From contig JASWJB010000259.1 of assembly GCA_032433595.1 (NCBI GenBank), forward strand, positions 1-63,964: a stretch of DNA of 63,964 nucleotides. The letters are read 5' to 3'. This document shows positions 10,069-19,895 of this stretch, piece after piece. The translations under genes and the position numbers were made by a program. Numbering within the stretch: position 1 is the stretch's first letter; the number at the start of each line of letters is the position of its first letter. The notes beneath the pieces were generated by a model, which was given only the letters and a program-made list of their open reading frames with translations, was not told where the DNA came from and searched no databases. The DNA comes from Conoideocrella luteorostrata. Taxonomy: Eukaryota; Ascomycota; Sordariomycetes; Hypocreales; Clavicipitaceae.

Positions 10069-10674
10069 ATGATGTTTACAGCCATTCTACTAGTAAAAAT
10101 AAATATTATCGAAAGATGCTATGCCAAAACCCCGGGCATCAATTCTTCTCCAACAGTTGACTTCGATTTGCTACAGCAAACGATACACCGTAAGCTCAGC
10201 CAAGATTCGAGCGACTCTTCCGCAATAAATGTACAAGTCTTCCATCGCTTGACAGATGACGTTGATGGCAAAAATGTCTGCCTGTCTGAGTCAGCATGGG
10301 AGATGCATGACGAAGATGTTTTTCTCAGAGGTCGACTCCCCATTCCAGATTCTGAGGGCTATTTACAGAAGAAGGGCAATGTCGCTTTCATCGTCTACAA
10401 GTCATATACTGTGGAGCACCAACGTTCCGCGGTGGACGAACCCATGAGGTTCAAGATGCCCTTGCCCATTCCGGAGCCGGCTAGTCAAGATATCTTATTG
10501 ATATCGGACGAGATGATTGAAGCCATCAAGGCATTTTTCACTCAGTGTTCGACGTTTCGCACCGAATTTCCGGATGTGAATGAGACCGAAAGAATGTGGA
10601 AGGAATTTGATGGGAGAAGGTCGGATGGCAGGTATTCGGACGAGTATTTTGCTCGATCTGACCAGATACGGTAG
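10069..10674 (+). CDS. Hypothetical protein, possibly a fragment of a larger gene
   Basis: A 201-codon frame from ATG 10069 to TAG. The first 20 residues are hydrophobic; the rest is mixed and soluble. Phrases such as PEPASQDILLISDEMIEAIK and FRTEFPDVNETE recall the N-terminal region (DUF7025-like) of a group of fungal AAA ATPases. That match is from memory and weak, and no Walker motif follows. The ORF could therefore be the surviving part of a truncated gene. Alternatively the true first exon lies upstream, since a CTACTAG acceptor-like site occurs at 10085-10091, just after the ATG. Confidence 0.4.
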   Translation: MMFTAILLVKINIIERCYAKTPGINSSPTVDFDLLQQTIHRKLSQDSSDSSAINVQVFHRLTDDVDGKNVCLSESAWEMHDEDVFLRGRLPIPDSEGYLQKKGNVAFIVYKSYTVEHQRSAVDEPMRFKMPLPIPEPASQDILLISDEMIEAIKAFFTQCSTFRTEFPDVNETERMWKEFDGRRSDGRYSDEYFARSDQIR

Positions 10675-11061
10675 ATACCACAGTTTTCGTCTGGTGAGCT
10701 ATGGAGTATAAAGAACAATGTTGAACACAATACAAGTCTGAGGTGGGGTGGAAATGTGTTTCAACATTCACACAGCCTAATGAAGGCTCGTCCCCCGCAC
10801 ATCTGCAGGTCTTATGTGCGATAGGCGTGAGCCGCCTGCTGGCATTCCAGACAGAACTTCGCTAGCATTCCCCGTGCCCGCCGAAGGCGCAGGCACCAAT
10901 TGTCCCAGTTCCGGCCGCTAAATGCCAGTGTCTCTCATGTGCCACATTCAGCCGATCGCCGGCTACTCGGACCAAAACATTTGCTTTCTATCCCTGCAAC
11001 ATCTATCTACGGTCTTTACGGTCTTGATGACCATGCTTAGCAGCAGCAGCGAGTCTTCACG
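10675..11061. promoter_or_regulatory. Upstream region of the YML020W-like hydrolase gene
   Basis: No gene seen. The stretch ends in CAG repeats (11041-11050) just before ATG 11062. It should hold the promoter and 5' UTR of the + strand gene. No defined site could be recognised. Confidence 0.4.
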
Positions 11062-13975
11062 ATGCTCCCTCGAAAGCGACAGCGTCCCAACCCAGCCGAG
11101 GCTAGCAGCGCCAACCTGCCGACAGCGGCTCTGTGCAGCGACATTGCCACAGCGGTTACGTCACGGACGACACGGACGGCTACGGCATCCACCAAATCTC
11201 TTACGCCCATGCCCTTGCCCTTGCCCGTGTCCCGAGCATCCACATCAGCCAGCACTCGCCCCGCCACCAGCATCAGCACCAGCACCAGCACCAGCTCCAG
11301 CACCACCAGAGCCAATACATCCCAGCATGCTGCTGCCTCGGAAGCAGTCAACCGCCAGGTCCATCCTCAACAACCTCCAATGCCGCCAACAAATCCCACG
11401 GCTGGTCACGGCGCGGCTCCTCCCGACCCAATAAACCCGAAGCAGGTACGCGCGTCATTTCAAATACCTACAATCTTCAAATACTATCAGCCCTCTAATG
11501 TCTCTTCCACAAACTAACCCCATGTTGCCGTCCAAGGTCCGCAAGGCCAAGAGCTGGTACGGCCAGTGGCAGAAAACACCAAGGAAAGCCTCCGCCTCGA
11601 CTTCGCTTGCACGTGAAAACATACTGGGTGGAACTGTCCGCTCCACAGCTGCCCCGGACCTAAGCCGCTTCGACTCTTCAAAGACGAATATTGCCGAAAC
11701 TGGTAGTATTCATAGTACCTTGCACTCTGTTTCCTTGCCCAAGGTGCCCGAGAATGGTGGAATGAGTGCCTCCGGTGCTGCAACCGATGGAACCGTCGAC
11801 GATAAGAAGGACGACATCGTACAATCACAAAAGCCCACAGTGGAAAACAAACACACGAGTCAAGCCGTCAACAGGGAAGATCAAGAAGAAGCAATAACCA
11901 AATCTTCAGCGGTCCAGCAAGGTACGGACCATCCCGCAGGCTGGCTTGGCTGGTGGTCCAAGACGACTCCAACCACAGAACAACAGGATATATCAGCACC
12001 AACGAAGCCGAACGACGACACGGTCAATAGGCCAGTTACTCCCCCACAACAAGTTGCACCCCCGAACTTCGTTCCCAGAGACCCTCCACCAAGTGCTCCT
12101 GCTGCGTCGTCTACTTGGTTTGGATTTTGGTCCTCCAGCGCAGAGGATAAGATGATCAAACGTGACCCTGAGAAAGATGTCAAGCCAGAGGGTGATAAAC
12201 CCCAGGAGCAAGAGGATGTAACTATGCAAGACGCCCCAGCCTCGGCCCCAGGGCCAGGGCCAGAACCGGAGCCCACACCCAAGGCCGGATCTACATGGGC
12301 GTTCTGGTCAAGGGCGTCACCGAGCAAGACTAGCAATAAAAACTCAACCCCGGAATCTGGTGAGATGGCTGTGATAGGCGAAGGATCAGAAGCGCAGCCA
12401 AGGAGGGTAAATGAAGGGCAGGTTGCTCCGCCTCAGGGCAAGGACTCAAAACAAGGGGCACAATCGAAAGATGCCCAGCCTCAAACAAAGTCAACATGGC
12501 GGAAGAAAAAGAGAGTCCGGCCACCTTCCTTGGATGCGGCTGCAGACTCTGATGCTTCAACCGCTACTGGTACCACTACTCCGGCCAACCAAGCACCCCA
12601 AGGTCTTCCAGCTCCTCCAAGAGAGCAGAGGCCCCAAACGCCGGCAACAAAGGCCGAATCATCAAGTAATTCGATAGCCGAGTCGGAGACTGCGTCCAAA
12701 CACCCTCCCAACCTTCTGTTGCCCTCATTTTCGAGCACATATCAAATGAAGGAAAATCCGTCAATTCTACAGCAAATCACACAGCTGCTGCTGCGCACGT
12801 CACAGCCACCGGCAAATCATGTATTTCGGGCCAAGGATCCGCCCAAGATTCGCAAGGCCATTGCCATTGGCGTGCATGGCCTATTTCCGGCCATGTACCT
12901 CCGCCCCATGATCGGCCAACCGACAGGAACGTCGTTACGATTTGCCAATCTGTGCGCGGAAGCAATCCGTCGGTGGACCGACGCTCACGGTTCTCCAGAT
13001 TGCGAGATCGAAAAGGTCGCGTTGGAGGGCGAGGGCAGAGTTAGTGATCGGGTGGACAACCTGTGGAAGCTCATGCTCAACTGGATAGATCATATTCGGA
13101 AGGCTGATTTCATCATCATGGCATGCCATTCCCAAGGCGTTCCTGTGAGCATCATGCTGCTCGAGAAGCTCATCGATATGGGCATTATTACCAACGCCAA
13201 GATTGGGGTATGTGCCATGGCTGGTGTCGCATTAGGACCATTTCCGGACTACAAATCCAGCATACTCATGGGGTCAGCCGCCGAGCTGTGGGATTTTGGT
13301 AACCCACAGAGCACGAACTCACAGCGCTTTGAAGCTTCTCTCAAGCGTGTTTTGGACCACGGAGCCAGGGTGACATTTATCGGCAGCATCGACGACCAAC
13401 TGGTGCCCATGGAGGTAAGTAAATATGAAAAAGGCATCAATTTCAATGTCTCGGACGAGAATCCAGCTAACATGGTCGGATAGTCGGCTGTATATTCGCC
13501 CGCCAGCCACCCGTACATTTATCGTGCTGCCTTCATCGACGGACGGGTGCACGCGCCAGATTTCATAGCACATTTGGTTGGGTTTGCCCTGAAACTTCGA
13601 AACTTGGGTGTCACGGACCACGGCCTCATCCGCGAACTGTCTATCGCGCTCGCCGGGTCGCTGTACTCTGGGGAGGGCCATTCGCGACTATACTACGACC
13701 CAGCAGTGTACGATCTAGCCATCTCACACGCTCTTGAGACAACGTCCACCCCATCCCCTGTCTCTTGTGAGGTCGGCCCCCGGGACGGCCTCACGTCTGC
13801 CAATCCGTATGTGCTGCCATGGATCATGCGTGGAATGCTGGAGGAAGACTTTGTCAAGACAGAGCTGAGCAGTGAGACAGAAGAACTGCTGCGCCAGTTT
13901 GATGATTGGAAGCCCTCGAATAAGGCGTTGAAGGACGTCAAGTATCGACTGGAGGCGGTGCGCTCAAAGCTATAA
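11062..13975 (+). CDS. YML020W-like alpha/beta hydrolase fold protein
   Basis: Three exons: 11062-11445, 11537-13414 and 13484-13975, giving 917 residues. Introns are GTACGC..AAG (91 bp) and GTAAGT..TAG (69 bp), both phase 0. Residues 1 to about 540 are disordered, rich in Ser/Thr/Pro, with repeated WxxWW/WxFW-type tryptophan motifs (KSWYGQW, WLGWWSK, WFGFWS, WAFWSR). The C-terminal third is the conserved domain: IAIGVHGLFPAMYLRPMIG near residue 570 and ACHSQGVPVSIMLLEKLI with a nucleophile-elbow-like HSQG near 660. This matches the fungal family of yeast YML020W, whose biochemical role is not established, so a lipase or esterase activity is only inferred from the fold. It converges on the MPP-alpha gene, 784 bp away. 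Confidence 0.88.
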
Positions 13976-14759
13976 AGTTGCATTCCTATTTATTTATTTT
14001 ATTTTTGGTGTTTTTGGTGTTATTAACCCACAGCGGTGGTACTTGGTTCCATTTTCAGTTCAATACCCTACCAATGTTTTAGGCATCTTCTTCCATCTTT
14101 TGCAACTAGACCAGATCAGCTCAGTAGAATAGAGCAGTAGCAGTATCGGCCAGACATGCGACAGCCGCAACGACAGGATGGACGGATTGCGATGATATAG
14201 ATGTACGTACCCGAATTTAGTCAGCATACAAATCACTAGATGCAAGGATAGATTAAACGCACAATGACTTTCATCAAAGTGCAATATACGAAGCTCCCGA
14301 ATATTCTTCCGTACATATAAATACCGCTGAGGGTGATCATGGCCTGTGCTACTCTCCGTCGCTGTTCCCACGCATCTGTCTATCTAGCTGGCACCCAGGC
14401 TAGCATCCAGCGCCCAGCGCCCAGTATTTACTTGCACGTCCAAGTCATCAAATGCCTATAGAATACAGCATTACGGTTCAAGTTCCCCACGATCTATACT
14501 GTTCATACTCCACAAAGGCATCTTCTGGTGTTGCCTCTGCCCACCTACTCAGTTGTGTATATTGTCTTGTCACATCCCTAGGTCGGCACAGCTCACCACC
14601 CGACCAGCACACACGATACACTATCCCACTTGACAAATACGTCTTCCTTTTTATTTAAAAGACAGTCGCGTATCATATAACACCACACAGGCTCTCTTGC
14701 TACCTCGATCGAGAGCTGCGAATCTATTCGTACAATGTCCCGCCCGTCAATACAGTTAG
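13976..14759. other. Convergent 3' intergenic region
   Basis: Lies between the stop codons of the hydrolase (+) and MPP alpha (-). It begins with a TTTATTTATTTTATTTTT tract suited to 3'-end formation. No gene or RNA is evident. Confidence 0.5.
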
Positions 14760-16517
14760 TTAGGCCCTTCTCCCCAGCTTCCACCCATCAATACGATCCT
14801 GAATCTGATCCCATGTCATGCTATGGCTCGTCAAGCCATACGCCTGCGCCTCCTGGACCACCACTGTGGGCGCCCCGCTGCCCAGTCCGGGATTCTGCAC
14901 GCTGCCGCCCACAATCATGCTGGCCACTCTCCGCAGGTCGTTTACCGTGAGGGCCTCAATCTTGGCGCACATTTCCCTCACAGGGATCTTATGGCCGTGG
15001 ACCTGGACGGACCGACCCAGGTCCTCGAGCTCAACCATCCGCGACTCGAGGTTCATGAGGAGGCTCGAGCGGAGCTGGTTCTTCGCGCGGGACACCTCGC
15101 CCTCCTGGAGGCGGGAGAAGCCGGTGTCAAGGGTCAGGGCCCGCAACTCCTGGCAGATGACGTCGAGCATGGCGGAGGTGTGGCCGGGCAGGCAGGATGC
15201 CGAGATGCCGAACAGCCCGGAGTCGGTGTAGGAGTGGTTGAAAGACATGCAGGACTCGACCCAGCCGTACTGGTTGAGCACATTGGTGTACAACCGCGAG
15301 TACATGCCCTTTCCGGGACCGCCTGCTGAAAAAGAGCCTCCTCCGCCGAGGAGAGTCTGCAGCGTTGCCAAGGCGTAGATGTCCTGGGAGGCGACGGGTA
15401 GGCCTTCGAACGCCACGTGGATGTGTGTGTAGTTAGTGTTGTTGAGAGATGGAGGCTGGGGTGGCATTGAGAGAAACCCGCCTGTATAGTGGGAGGGTAA
15501 TGATGTCGTGGCATCGGCGGTGATAGCGTCCATGTTGTTGCCCAGAACAGAGGCGTTTCGAGGAGCAGAGGTAGATATGTTTTTAAAGAAGGGGATTTTT
15601 GACATGATCTTCGATCGGGGCGCAGAAGACAAAGACGCGGACGAGGACGAGGAAAAGGACGCCATCGACTCGTTATCAGATGCTTCGCTGCCACTCGTCT
15701 CTGACCCCGTCGCCTTCAACCCAGGCTGACTTTTCATATCCCCAAAGTAGCGCTCAGCCAGTGCAACCGCTGCGCCGTGATCCACCCCCGCAAACGCCAG
15801 CACCATCCTCTCCGGCCGGTAAAACCTCTCCCTGTAGCTCATGACCGTGCTCCTATCAATCTGGGAGAGCCTCTCCTCCGGACACAGCAGCGGGTTTCCC
15901 AGCGTGTTGTCCTTGAAGGCAGCCGTGTGCACCAGCTCCGGCAGTATGAGATCGGGCTTGCCCCAAATCTCAGCGATTTCGTACCTCGCCGTCTCGATCT
16001 GCTCGGCGACCTCCTCCTCGGTGATGCTGGGGTCGCGGATCGTCTCGGCCAGCAACGAGACAGTTTCGGGCACGGCATTGTTGAACGTGGCGGCCTGGTA
16101 CATCATGGCCTCGCGGGACGAGGCGCACTGGATGTTGCCCCCGAGGTTCTCCACGCGCTCAAGCATCGCGTCCGCCGTGTGCGACGGGGTTGACTTGAAA
16201 GCCAGCCGGTCCATGATGTGGGAGACGCCTCGGAGGGAGGCGCTTTCGAAGCGCGAGCCCCCCTCGATGTAGACGCCCACGCCGGAGAAGGACCCAGGCA
16301 GGGCTTCCGAGGCGACGCGCAGGCCGTTCGGGAGGGTGGTGATACTGTCGAAGTCGGTAGGCTCCTGGGGTATCCCCTCCACTTTCACAGTCGCCATGCC
16401 TCGTATCGTCTGCTTGTAGTTCTTTGGCGTCCACAGCCCCAACGCATGAGTCTTCCCCAATGTTCCCCATGTCCGCGCTGTGCGCTGGCCCATCTGGGCC
16501 GTCATCTGTCGCAACAT
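14760..16517 (-). CDS. MAS2: Mitochondrial processing peptidase, alpha subunit
   Basis: Single-exon gene of 585 residues, the usual size of fungal MPP alpha. The first ATG in frame is at 16517; a GTG ten codons upstream is not a plausible start. The N-terminus is rich in Arg, Ser and Thr with almost no acidic residues, a typical matrix presequence. The M16 peptidase fold follows. Where the beta subunit carries its zinc site HxxEH, this protein has HIMDRLAF, as expected for the non-catalytic alpha subunit. The glycine-rich loop GGGGSFSAGGPGKGMYSRL (about residues 388-407), which binds presequences, is intact. A Ser-rich insert (about 270-345) separates the two halves. With the beta subunit it removes targeting presequences in the matrix. 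Confidence 0.96.
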   Translation of the reverse strand: MLRQMTAQMGQRTARTWGTLGKTHALGLWTPKNYKQTIRGMATVKVEGIPQEPTDFDSITTLPNGLRVASEALPGSFSGVGVYIEGGSRFESASLRGVSHIMDRLAFKSTPSHTADAMLERVENLGGNIQCASSREAMMYQAATFNNAVPETVSLLAETIRDPSITEEEVAEQIETARYEIAEIWGKPDLILPELVHTAAFKDNTLGNPLLCPEERLSQIDRSTVMSYRERFYRPERMVLAFAGVDHGAAVALAERYFGDMKSQPGLKATGSETSGSEASDNESMASFSSSSSASLSSAPRSKIMSKIPFFKNISTSAPRNASVLGNNMDAITADATTSLPSHYTGGFLSMPPQPPSLNNTNYTHIHVAFEGLPVASQDIYALATLQTLLGGGGSFSAGGPGKGMYSRLYTNVLNQYGWVESCMSFNHSYTDSGLFGISASCLPGHTSAMLDVICQELRALTLDTGFSRLQEGEVSRAKNQLRSSLLMNLESRMVELEDLGRSVQVHGHKIPVREMCAKIEALTVNDLRRVASMIVGGSVQNPGLGSGAPTVVVQEAQAYGLTSHSMTWDQIQDRIDGWKLGRRA

Positions 16518-16677
16518 AATGAGGCTGGTTGGCCTCCTTTCCGTCACGATGAGATGAGGGAGGGAGAGAGGTAGATGCTGCTGCTGCTGCTACTCCCGAT
16601 GCTGTCGAAGGACAAATTTTCTGGAGCTGTTAAGTCATCAGTCACTGGTGGATCCAGAATATTATCTGGAGCAGATA

Positions 16678-17153
16678 TGGGCAAACTAAACATGCAGCCT
16701 GAGATTTTAAACATACAGCCCGACTTAACCCAAAACGTGTTAAGTACCCCACCACAAATTGCAACGGGGATAAGTACGGAGTACCTTTTATGATTTTAAC
16801 CTCTACCTCTGTGAAGCCCTTTGTGAGGCCCTTTGTGAGGTCTACCGTGAGGTTAATCGCAAAGTCTGCCATGAAGTCTATCGCGAAGTTTGTTGTGAGA
16901 TCCCTGCCATTGTACCTACTAAAAGAAGTGAGGGTTTTGATGTGTCATGTTAAAAAATGCGTCGTAAGCACACTGCTGCGGGAGTTCACTGTGTGTAGCG
17001 TTGTATATATTATAAGGCAGGTAATGAGGCCAGAAACATAAAAGAGTACTTCCCCCTGTTGCGAGTGGTGGTGTAACTAACTAGTTACTGAACTCGTTTT
17101 GGGTTAAGTCAGGCTGTATGTTTAAAATCACAGGCTGCGTGTTTAGTTGCCCG
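16678..17153. mobile_element. 476-bp MITE-like element with about 70-bp TIRs
   Basis: The left end (16678-16745) and the reverse complement of the right end (17153 back to about 17085) match over some 65 bases with about six mismatches and one single-base gap. They share CTAAACA, GCAGCCTG, ATTTTAAACATACAGCC and GACTTAACCCAAAACG. TA flanks both ends (16676-16677, 17154-17155). There is no transposase. The element lies 160 bp upstream of the MPP-alpha start codon, so it is in or next to that promoter. Its interior carries seven degenerate 12-bp repeats and one TACGGAGTAC palindrome (16775-16784). Confidence 0.9.
16816..16899 (+). repeat. Seven degenerate 12-bp repeats inside the MITE
   Basis: Consecutive 12-bp units of the form GCCCTTTGTGAG, GTCTACCGTGAG, GTCTATCGCGAA run from 16816 to 16899. 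They make an apparent short ORF here, which I take as a by-product of the repeat. Confidence 0.7.
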
Positions 17154-17155
17154 TA

Positions 17156-18011
17156 GCTCGGAGAACAGGCATCAGATCAGGCCAGTGCGGTGGGGCTCGG
17201 CGATAAATCGGATGTGTCCGACTAAGGTGATGACACAAAGAAGTGTACTCGGGATGCGAAGTAGACAATTATCAGACTACGAGTTAGTAGAATCGCACAG
17301 TAGTATGGTGTGCAGCATGCAGGTACTAGAGGTTCCATCTAGCAAGATGTAGATATGCACAGCATGAAGCATGCATATTCATTCGCACCTGTTTCTGAAG
17401 CCATACACAAGAGATTGCATCTTCGCTGTCGCTTCACACCCACATCCGCATTCGCATTCACATTGAAAGAACACACAAACTAGTTCGTCCATAGTCTTCA
17501 TTAGCAGCCCATACCGCCTTGCATATGTATTAATGCTCCTGTAGACCTAGATACCCAGCGCCTCATATGCAAGTAAGAATGCAGCGGTTACACTTCACGT
17601 GCGAGTAGCATGATATCGCCCAAATTGCCTACCGATCCAATGGCCCCCAATGGTTCAACACAAACGGAAGGAAAAAGATATAGCAGTACGTCGTACAGAC
17701 CAAGGTCCAGAAAAATAAAAACTTGTCCGAAACAGAGTCACCTCCCAGATGATACAGTAGGGACGCCGTCTTCGACAAGAACCAGACAAAACAAATAAAC
17801 CAGACAAAGAAAACCCATCAACAGGTGAATGTGCCGCTCGCTATGCTCTTCGCGAATTAGGATATTCGTCAATCTTTCCCTGTTACAGCTCTTCCCATCT
17901 TCTTCTTCTTCTCGTCCACACAATATATGCGTTGGTGGTGGTATCCTCATCGAGGAGCATAACAATTTTATTTTCTTTTTCACATTCACTTGCACCCGCC
18001 ATTTGTTCCTA
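17156..18011. other. Intergenic, no gene seen
   Basis: Ordinary composition between the MITE and the stop codon of the Dma1-like gene. The right third should contain that gene's 3' UTR. A TTCTTCTTCTTCT tract lies at 17901-17913. Nothing else could be supported. Confidence 0.5.
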
Positions 18012-19895
18012 TCAACGAATTGAGTCGTCGCTTTGGTTTGCCCCGCTTAAATCCATTTCCGCTGCAGCATCGAGGCTTCGCATTTCGGAACTGCCGTCGA
18101 CTACGCGCCGGCCAGCACTGCCGTCAAATACCCACGGTCCGGCATTGTTTCGTGGTGTGATTGGGCCTTCCGGCCCGTTTGCAGATGGCGATGGCGACCG
18201 GTTCTGTCGTAGGTGACCGACTCGGCCAGAGCCTGATGCCGGGTTGCTGATAGGCAACGGTTCCGAGACGGGATGAGGTAAACCATTGGATAATCGTCCG
18301 TTTGGACTTTCAGCTGGACTCAAACTGACTGTCACATCCATAGCATCCAGGTCCGGACTCGAAGCATCGGTGGCTTCTGGAGCAGCAGCTTCCCCGTCTT
18401 CTGATTTGCTACTGGGCTCTTTCTGGTCGGTTTCCATCACGTCCTCATCAAGCCGTTCCCAATCCTCATTTGGTTCATCTACATCAGCCTCCAAATCCGC
18501 ACCAGCTCGGCAGTTGGGGCACACAAAAATAGGGTACTGGGGGGACGTCAACAACGATCGCACACACTTGAAGTGCCATGTGTGCGAGCATGGCGCAACA
18601 AACAGAGATTGGCATGGCTGCAGAGTCATATTAGCACCGAGTCAACATTTACAGAATATGTAGGCCATTCTTGCAAGCTTACAGCAATGGAGTTGAGGCA
18701 GATGGAACAGTCTTGCGAGTTGGTGCCCGTAGACCCGGCCGCGTTGTTGCTTGAGGCCATTGTACGAAGTCTTTTATGAGCAGCCACACTAGATGACCAA
18801 GTCAGCTTCCGTCTACATCTGCATCTGTAGGGACAAACGACAATTATAAGGAAGAGAAAGAAAAGAAACTTACTTGAAGCTGTTCAGCTTATTTTGCCAG
18901 CCCCGGTTCAGCTCTAACCTCATCTTGACACAACGAAAGATCATCTCCTCGCCACCCTTGAAATCAATTCCCAGCTGCACAATATCGCCATCGTTGACAG
19001 GGTACGCTTTGCTCTCCTGTGACGGCGGGCTGAGTCTAATGTGATTCAAAAATGTCCCAGAAGAGCTTTTTACATCCTTGATATACCATTTGCCGTCCTC
19101 ACACCAGAATTCACAGTGTCGTCGACTCACAACTTTGCTCTTGAATCCTACAGGGGCGGCAGATGGCTGATTGCTGTTCATGTTGGCAGCCTGTCCATCC
19201 CGCTCGGAGTAACGCCCCACGCGAATGACTTCTGTGCCGTTTGGAAGTGTTCTCGAGATCGGTGGGAAGGAAAGTGATGGCCTGGTGGATCGAGGGTCGT
19301 AGTACGCCGAGAAGCGTATTGATGGAACGGCGTCAGAAGTTGCATTGGCCGTCGCGGCGACCCCGTTCGCGGTAGAGGATACAGCCGCGCCAGTAGGAGC
19401 ATCGCCGCTGCTCACGGGCCGTGGTCTGGCGGTCATGTCGGACTGGTCGTTTGCCGTCGTTGCTGCTTGTGGCAGGCCGTTGAGACTAGTGGATTGAGTA
19501 ATAGGAGAGATGGCTTCGGGAATCGGCGGCGGAGTGCTTCCAGAAGTAGCGCGAGATGAAAAACCGCTGGCATCCCCCACAGCCCTTTCTGGGGGTGCCG
19601 ATGGGGTGTTGGGAAAGGAGCTGACGAGTGTGAGGCGGTTGGGATTCTGCGCCGCGGCAGACAAAGACGATGATGGTGTATAGCTGACGGACCTGGTCAA
19701 GTTGCCGTTCTGGTTCTGGCTGCGCGGTGATGCGTTGGAGTTGCTGGAGGAGTGATGCGAATCCCGCGATAGAAGGTGACTGTGGGTGTAATTCCGCAGA
19801 TAACTCAAACCGCGAAGTCGGCTTGGCCGAGAAGGCGACACTGGGTTAGCAGTCTGCGGGCCCGGCGGAGGCGAAGATACTGGTTGTGTGAACAT
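18012..19895 (-). CDS. dma1: Dma1/Chfr-like FHA-RING E3 ubiquitin ligase
   Basis: Three exons on the - strand: 19895-18874, 18788-18683 and 18617-18012, giving 577 residues. Intron donors are GTAAGT and GTAAGC. A long Ser/Asn/Pro-rich N-terminus precedes an FHA domain (about residues 190-320) with the phosphothreonine-binding features GRYSE, VSRRHCEFW and SSSGTFLNH. A RING domain follows (from about residue 368): CSICLNSI, CQSLFVAPCSHTWHFKC and CPNC. The C-terminal 150 residues are acidic then polar. FHA followed by RING is diagnostic of the Dma/CHFR ubiquitin ligases, which act in mitotic-exit and septation checkpoints in yeasts. The RING is split exactly by intron 2, which supports the splice model. 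Confidence 0.94.

Noticed and set aside
16790..17041. 84-codon frame with repeated VRPFVRS-like residues
   Set aside because: A by-product of the degenerate 12-bp repeat inside the MITE.
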